Below, one piece after another: positions 14,653 to 16,559 of a stretch of DNA of 16,559 nucleotides (positions within the stretch are counted from its first letter, which is position 1; each line of letters begins with the position of its first letter). This stretch comes from JAYZAP01 sp964645285 (GTDB taxonomy: Bacteria > Pseudomonadota > Alphaproteobacteria > JAAXGF01). The notes under the pieces are model-generated. The model was given only the letters and a program-made list of their open reading frames with translations, was not told the DNA's origin and ran no database searches. The DNA lies in NCBI GenBank assembly GCA_964645285.1, contig CAZYDR010000084.1, positions 1-16,559 on the forward strand, given 5' to 3'. The position numbers were made by a program, and so were the translations under genes.

Positions 14653-15436
14653 GCCGGACTTCCGTCATCGGCAGCTCGAAATCGCCGATCGAGCGGCCGC
14701 CGTCGACCCGCAACGTGGTCCCGGTAATCCATTCCGCCTCTTCGCTGCATAGATACGCGACCGCCTGTGCAATGTCTTCTGGAGTGCCATGGCGAGGCCA
14801 GGGGCGCGTTGCTTGGATGGCGTCGGCATAGTCGGCGGTGGTCGGGCTGAGCTGGCTTTGGGTGTCGATGAAGCTCGGCGAGACGGCATTGACTCGGATG
14901 TAGCTCCGGGCGAGTTCCAGGGCCAGCGAACGGGTCAGCATCTCCAGGCCTGCCTTGGAGGCGCTGTAGTGGGCGGCACCGAAGCGCGCCCTGTTGGCGC
15001 TGCCCGAGGTGATATTGACGATGGCGCCGGGCCGTTCCTGCTCGACCAGGCGCCTCGCGAAGGCTTGGGAAACCAGGAATGGTCCTTTCAGGTTGGTCTC
15101 AAGGACAGCGTCCCAGTCCGCCTCGTCCATCTCCAGCACACCGTGGGCGGGGTAGATTCCGGCATTGTTGATCAGGATATCGAGACCGTCGAACCGGTTC
15201 CAGGCCGCCGCCAGAGCCACCGTGACGGCCTCTGCGTTACGAACGTCGAAGGCTAAGGCCGCGGCTTGCTCCGCGTCCGCACCGAGCGCCGATACCGCCG
15301 CCTCGGCCGCGTCCTGGCGCAGGTCGGTCAGGACGACGCGCGCGCCCTCGTCCAGAAACCGCTGGGCGATCGCGAGACCAAGTCCCGCTGCCGCGCCGGT
15401 CACCAGGACATTCTTTCGGTCGAACCGCTTGTTCAT
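14642..15436 (-). CDS. Short-chain dehydrogenase/reductase (SDR)
   Basis: A 264-residue classical SDR oxidoreductase. It has the cofactor motif TGAAAGLG (13-20), an acidic residue at the end of beta-2 in TDLR (Asp38, favouring NAD over NADP), NNAG (90-93), NITSGS with the catalytic Ser, and the YSASK active site (Tyr157, Lys161). The C-terminal GTTLRVDGG is typical. The family interconverts alcohols and ketones or reduces 3-oxoacyl groups; the substrate is not readable here. The ATG at 15436 is chosen because AAGGA lies about 5 nt before it and the Rossmann start follows directly; the TTG at 15460 is less likely. It is second in a minus-strand pair, 73 bp after the deacetylase-fold gene, with a hairpin in that gap. 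Confidence 0.92.
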   Translation of the reverse strand: MNKRFDRKNVLVTGAAAGLGLAIAQRFLDEGARVVLTDLRQDAAEAAVSALGADAEQAAALAFDVRNAEAVTVALAAAWNRFDGLDILINNAGIYPAHGVLEMDEADWDAVLETNLKGPFLVSQAFARRLVEQERPGAIVNITSGSANRARFGAAHYSASKAGLEMLTRSLALELARSYIRVNAVSPSFIDTQSQLSPTTADYADAIQATRPWPRHGTPEDIAQAVAYLCSEEAEWITGTTLRVDGGRSIGDFELPMTEVRPAE

Positions 15437-15463
15437 TGCGTCCTTCAGGCGTTCCAGCAACTC

Positions 15464-15489
15464 GCCGCTCGCACGGTGGAGCGAGCGGC
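15464..15489 (-). terminator. Intercistronic hairpin before the SDR gene
   Basis: GCCGCTCGC (15464-15472) pairs perfectly with GCGAGCGGC (15481-15489), a 9-bp stem with an 8-nt loop, between the deacetylase-fold gene and the SDR. No T-run follows on the minus strand, so it may instead stabilise or space the transcript. Confidence 0.4.
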
Positions 15490-15509
15490 CAGCGGGTGGA
15501 ACCGATCCT

Positions 15510-16382
15510 TCACTTGCCCACCGTCGTTGCGGTAGCGCTATCGGCGGCCTCGAATGGTGCGCGCCGATCTGATTCGGCTGCGGCCGCGTCCATGCGCTGG
15601 AAAACCGCGCCCCGCTCCAACAGCCCGTCGATCAGCCGTTTCAGCATGATCATCCGATAGCCTCTACCGATCACCTGGGGATGGAATGTGTAGGTCAACA
15701 CCCCCCAATCCATGGTCTCACGCATGTAGTCGAACTCGTCCAGCCAATTGTCGAGTACGTCGCTGGTGCGTTGCATGCCGGCGAGCAGCCGGTTCTGGTA
15801 GCGCACGTACTCGAAATGGGGAACGTCGTCCAGATTCCATGACACCGGCATCTCGATCAGCGGCGTGAGTCGCCCGAACCGGGGCGGCGCGTCGTCGGAA
15901 ATGACATCTCCCTGGCGCACCCGATAGGGGGTGTAGTCATCGGCCATCATGGAGCTGTCGTAGGTCATGCCGTGCTTGAGCAGGAGCTCCACGGAATGGA
16001 GGCTCAGGTCCCAGGATGGCGAGCGATAGCCCCGCGCCGGCGCACCGGTCAGGTCCTTGATGAGTGCATTGCCGCGGGCAAGCACCGCATCCTCCTGAGC
16101 GCGGTCGAGATTGGCCGGGGCCTCATGGACATAGCCATGGTGGCCGATCTCGTGTCCCGCCTCGACGATCTCGACGCAGGAATCACGATAGGTCTCAATG
16201 GTGTGGCCGGGCACGAACCAGGTAGCATGGATGTCGAACTCACGGAGCAGCGCCAGCACGCGCCGCGCCCCGACGACCCCGAACTCGCCGCGCGAGACTG
16301 GCGTCGGCGTGGTAGAGCCCCGGGCGATCCAGCCGGAGATGGCATCGTAGTCGAAGGTCAGACAGACATTGTGCTGGGCCAT
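15510..16382 (-). CDS. Polysaccharide-deacetylase-fold hydrolase, cyclic imidase/PgdA-like
   Basis: A 290-residue NodB-type metal-dependent hydrolase. Conserved elements are TFDYDA (9-14, the catalytic and metal Asp pair), SRGEFGVVGARRVLALL, ATWFVPGH, GHEIGHHGYVHE with the His82-x3-His86 metal ligands, GYRSPSWD (118-125) and the late YTFHP (231-235). There is no signal peptide, so it is cytoplasmic, which argues against a wall polysaccharide substrate. The VSRGEFG...G segment and overall length recall the subgroup containing Helicobacter PgdA, bacterial cyclic imidases and PuuE-type allantoinases. A ring-opening role on an imide or allantoin-like compound would fit the neighbouring HyuAB and amidohydrolase. 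AGGAGG sits directly before the ATG at 16382. It is the first gene of a pair with the SDR. Confidence 0.88.
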   Translation of the reverse strand: MAQHNVCLTFDYDAISGWIARGSTTPTPVSRGEFGVVGARRVLALLREFDIHATWFVPGHTIETYRDSCVEIVEAGHEIGHHGYVHEAPANLDRAQEDAVLARGNALIKDLTGAPARGYRSPSWDLSLHSVELLLKHGMTYDSSMMADDYTPYRVRQGDVISDDAPPRFGRLTPLIEMPVSWNLDDVPHFEYVRYQNRLLAGMQRTSDVLDNWLDEFDYMRETMDWGVLTYTFHPQVIGRGYRMIMLKRLIDGLLERGAVFQRMDAAAAESDRRAPFEAADSATATTVGK

Positions 16383-16559
16383 GGTGCCTCCTGTAGGTTT
16401 CTGCGCGACAAATGGCTGGGGGCGATCCCATCACGGTTCCGAAGGACTTGCGCTGACGGCGGTGGATCAACCCACACCGGCACCACTCCCTAATATGGCC
16501 TTAATGTCCGTCATCAAGATCTTTGGGACCACTGAGCCTGTTTCATAACGGAGGATCTG
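16383..16559. other. Upstream region at right edge
   Basis: 177 bp ahead of the imidase-like gene. It holds the candidate promoter at 16490-16517, then GAGCCTGTTTCATAAC at 16534-16549, which resembles terminal repeats of some IS5-family elements. AACGGAGG at 16547-16554 could instead be a ribosome binding site for a plus-strand gene beginning outside the window. Neither reading can be settled here. Confidence 0.3.
16490..16517 (-). promoter_or_regulatory. Candidate minus-strand promoter, imidase-like gene
   Basis: On the minus strand TTGATG (16517-16512) and TATTAG (16495-16490) are 16 bp apart, about 110 bp before the start codon. The segment reads TTGATGACGGACATTAAGG and shares ACGGACATT and the leading TTGA with the motif upstream of hyuA, with 2 bp fewer between. 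Support is weak. Confidence 0.35.

Noticed and set aside
14148..14750. Minus-strand open frame opposite the amidohydrolase
   Set aside because: It is antisense to an intact catalytic triad and overlaps the convergent SDR end; no domain seen.
1..16559. CRISPR array, tRNA or rRNA genes
   Set aside because: No regularly spaced repeats, cloverleaf-like segments or rRNA-like stretches were seen on either strand.

Overview
This is a GC-rich stretch from a Gram-negative bacterium, most likely an alphaproteobacterium (inferred from codon composition, the periplasmic-binding-protein importer and the gene families; not provable here). It reads as an accessory catabolic island. An insertion-sequence remnant lies at the left edge and an uncertain IS-end-like sequence at the right edge. 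I see no tRNA, rRNA or CRISPR.

Layout. (1) 1-336: the tail of an IS3-family transposase, cut at its upstream side, then about 280 bp with no convincing gene. (2) 337-4548, minus strand: a probable operon read right to left: glutathione S-transferase (split by a frameshift into two reading frames), a ketopantoate-reductase-like dehydrogenase with altered active-site positions, an MlrC-family M81 metallohydrolase, and an HSL-family alpha/beta hydrolase. (3) 4549-4836: divergent control region. (4) 4837-8846, plus strand: a complete ABC importer (periplasmic binding protein, ATPase, fused double permease) of the Fe3+/2-aminoethylphosphonate type, with two strong hairpins between the first two genes. 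(5) About 8996-12693, plus strand: hyuA and hyuB, an ATP-dependent hydantoinase/oxoprolinase pair with an ATGA stop-start overlap. (6) 12728-13549, minus strand: a DeoR-family repressor. (7) 13923-14630, plus strand: an isochorismatase-family cysteine amidohydrolase. (8) 14642-16382, minus strand: an SDR dehydrogenase preceded by a polysaccharide-deacetylase-fold hydrolase resembling cyclic imidases and PgdA.

How they may work together (inference): the importer takes up a small nitrogenous compound, HyuAB or the imidase-like enzyme opens a cyclic amide or imide ring, the isochorismatase-type enzyme removes the resulting carbamoyl or amide group, and the SDR, PanE-like, MlrC, esterase and GST proteins process other parts of the substrate. 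This parallels creatinine catabolism (N-methylhydantoin amidohydrolase followed by N-carbamoylsarcosine amidohydrolase) and imide catabolism (imidase followed by half-amidase), but the substrate cannot be read from sequence.

The most distinctive signal is a shared promoter-region motif. TTGACCGAACGGACA is present identically upstream of the importer and upstream of hyuA. A 15-of-17 match lies in front of the amidohydrolase, and a weaker variant lies in front of the imidase-like gene. This suggests the separate transcription units form one regulon, possibly under the local DeoR protein. Smaller oddities are a disrupted hyuA start, a perfect 22-bp tandem duplication at the end of the PanE-like gene, and the GST frameshift.
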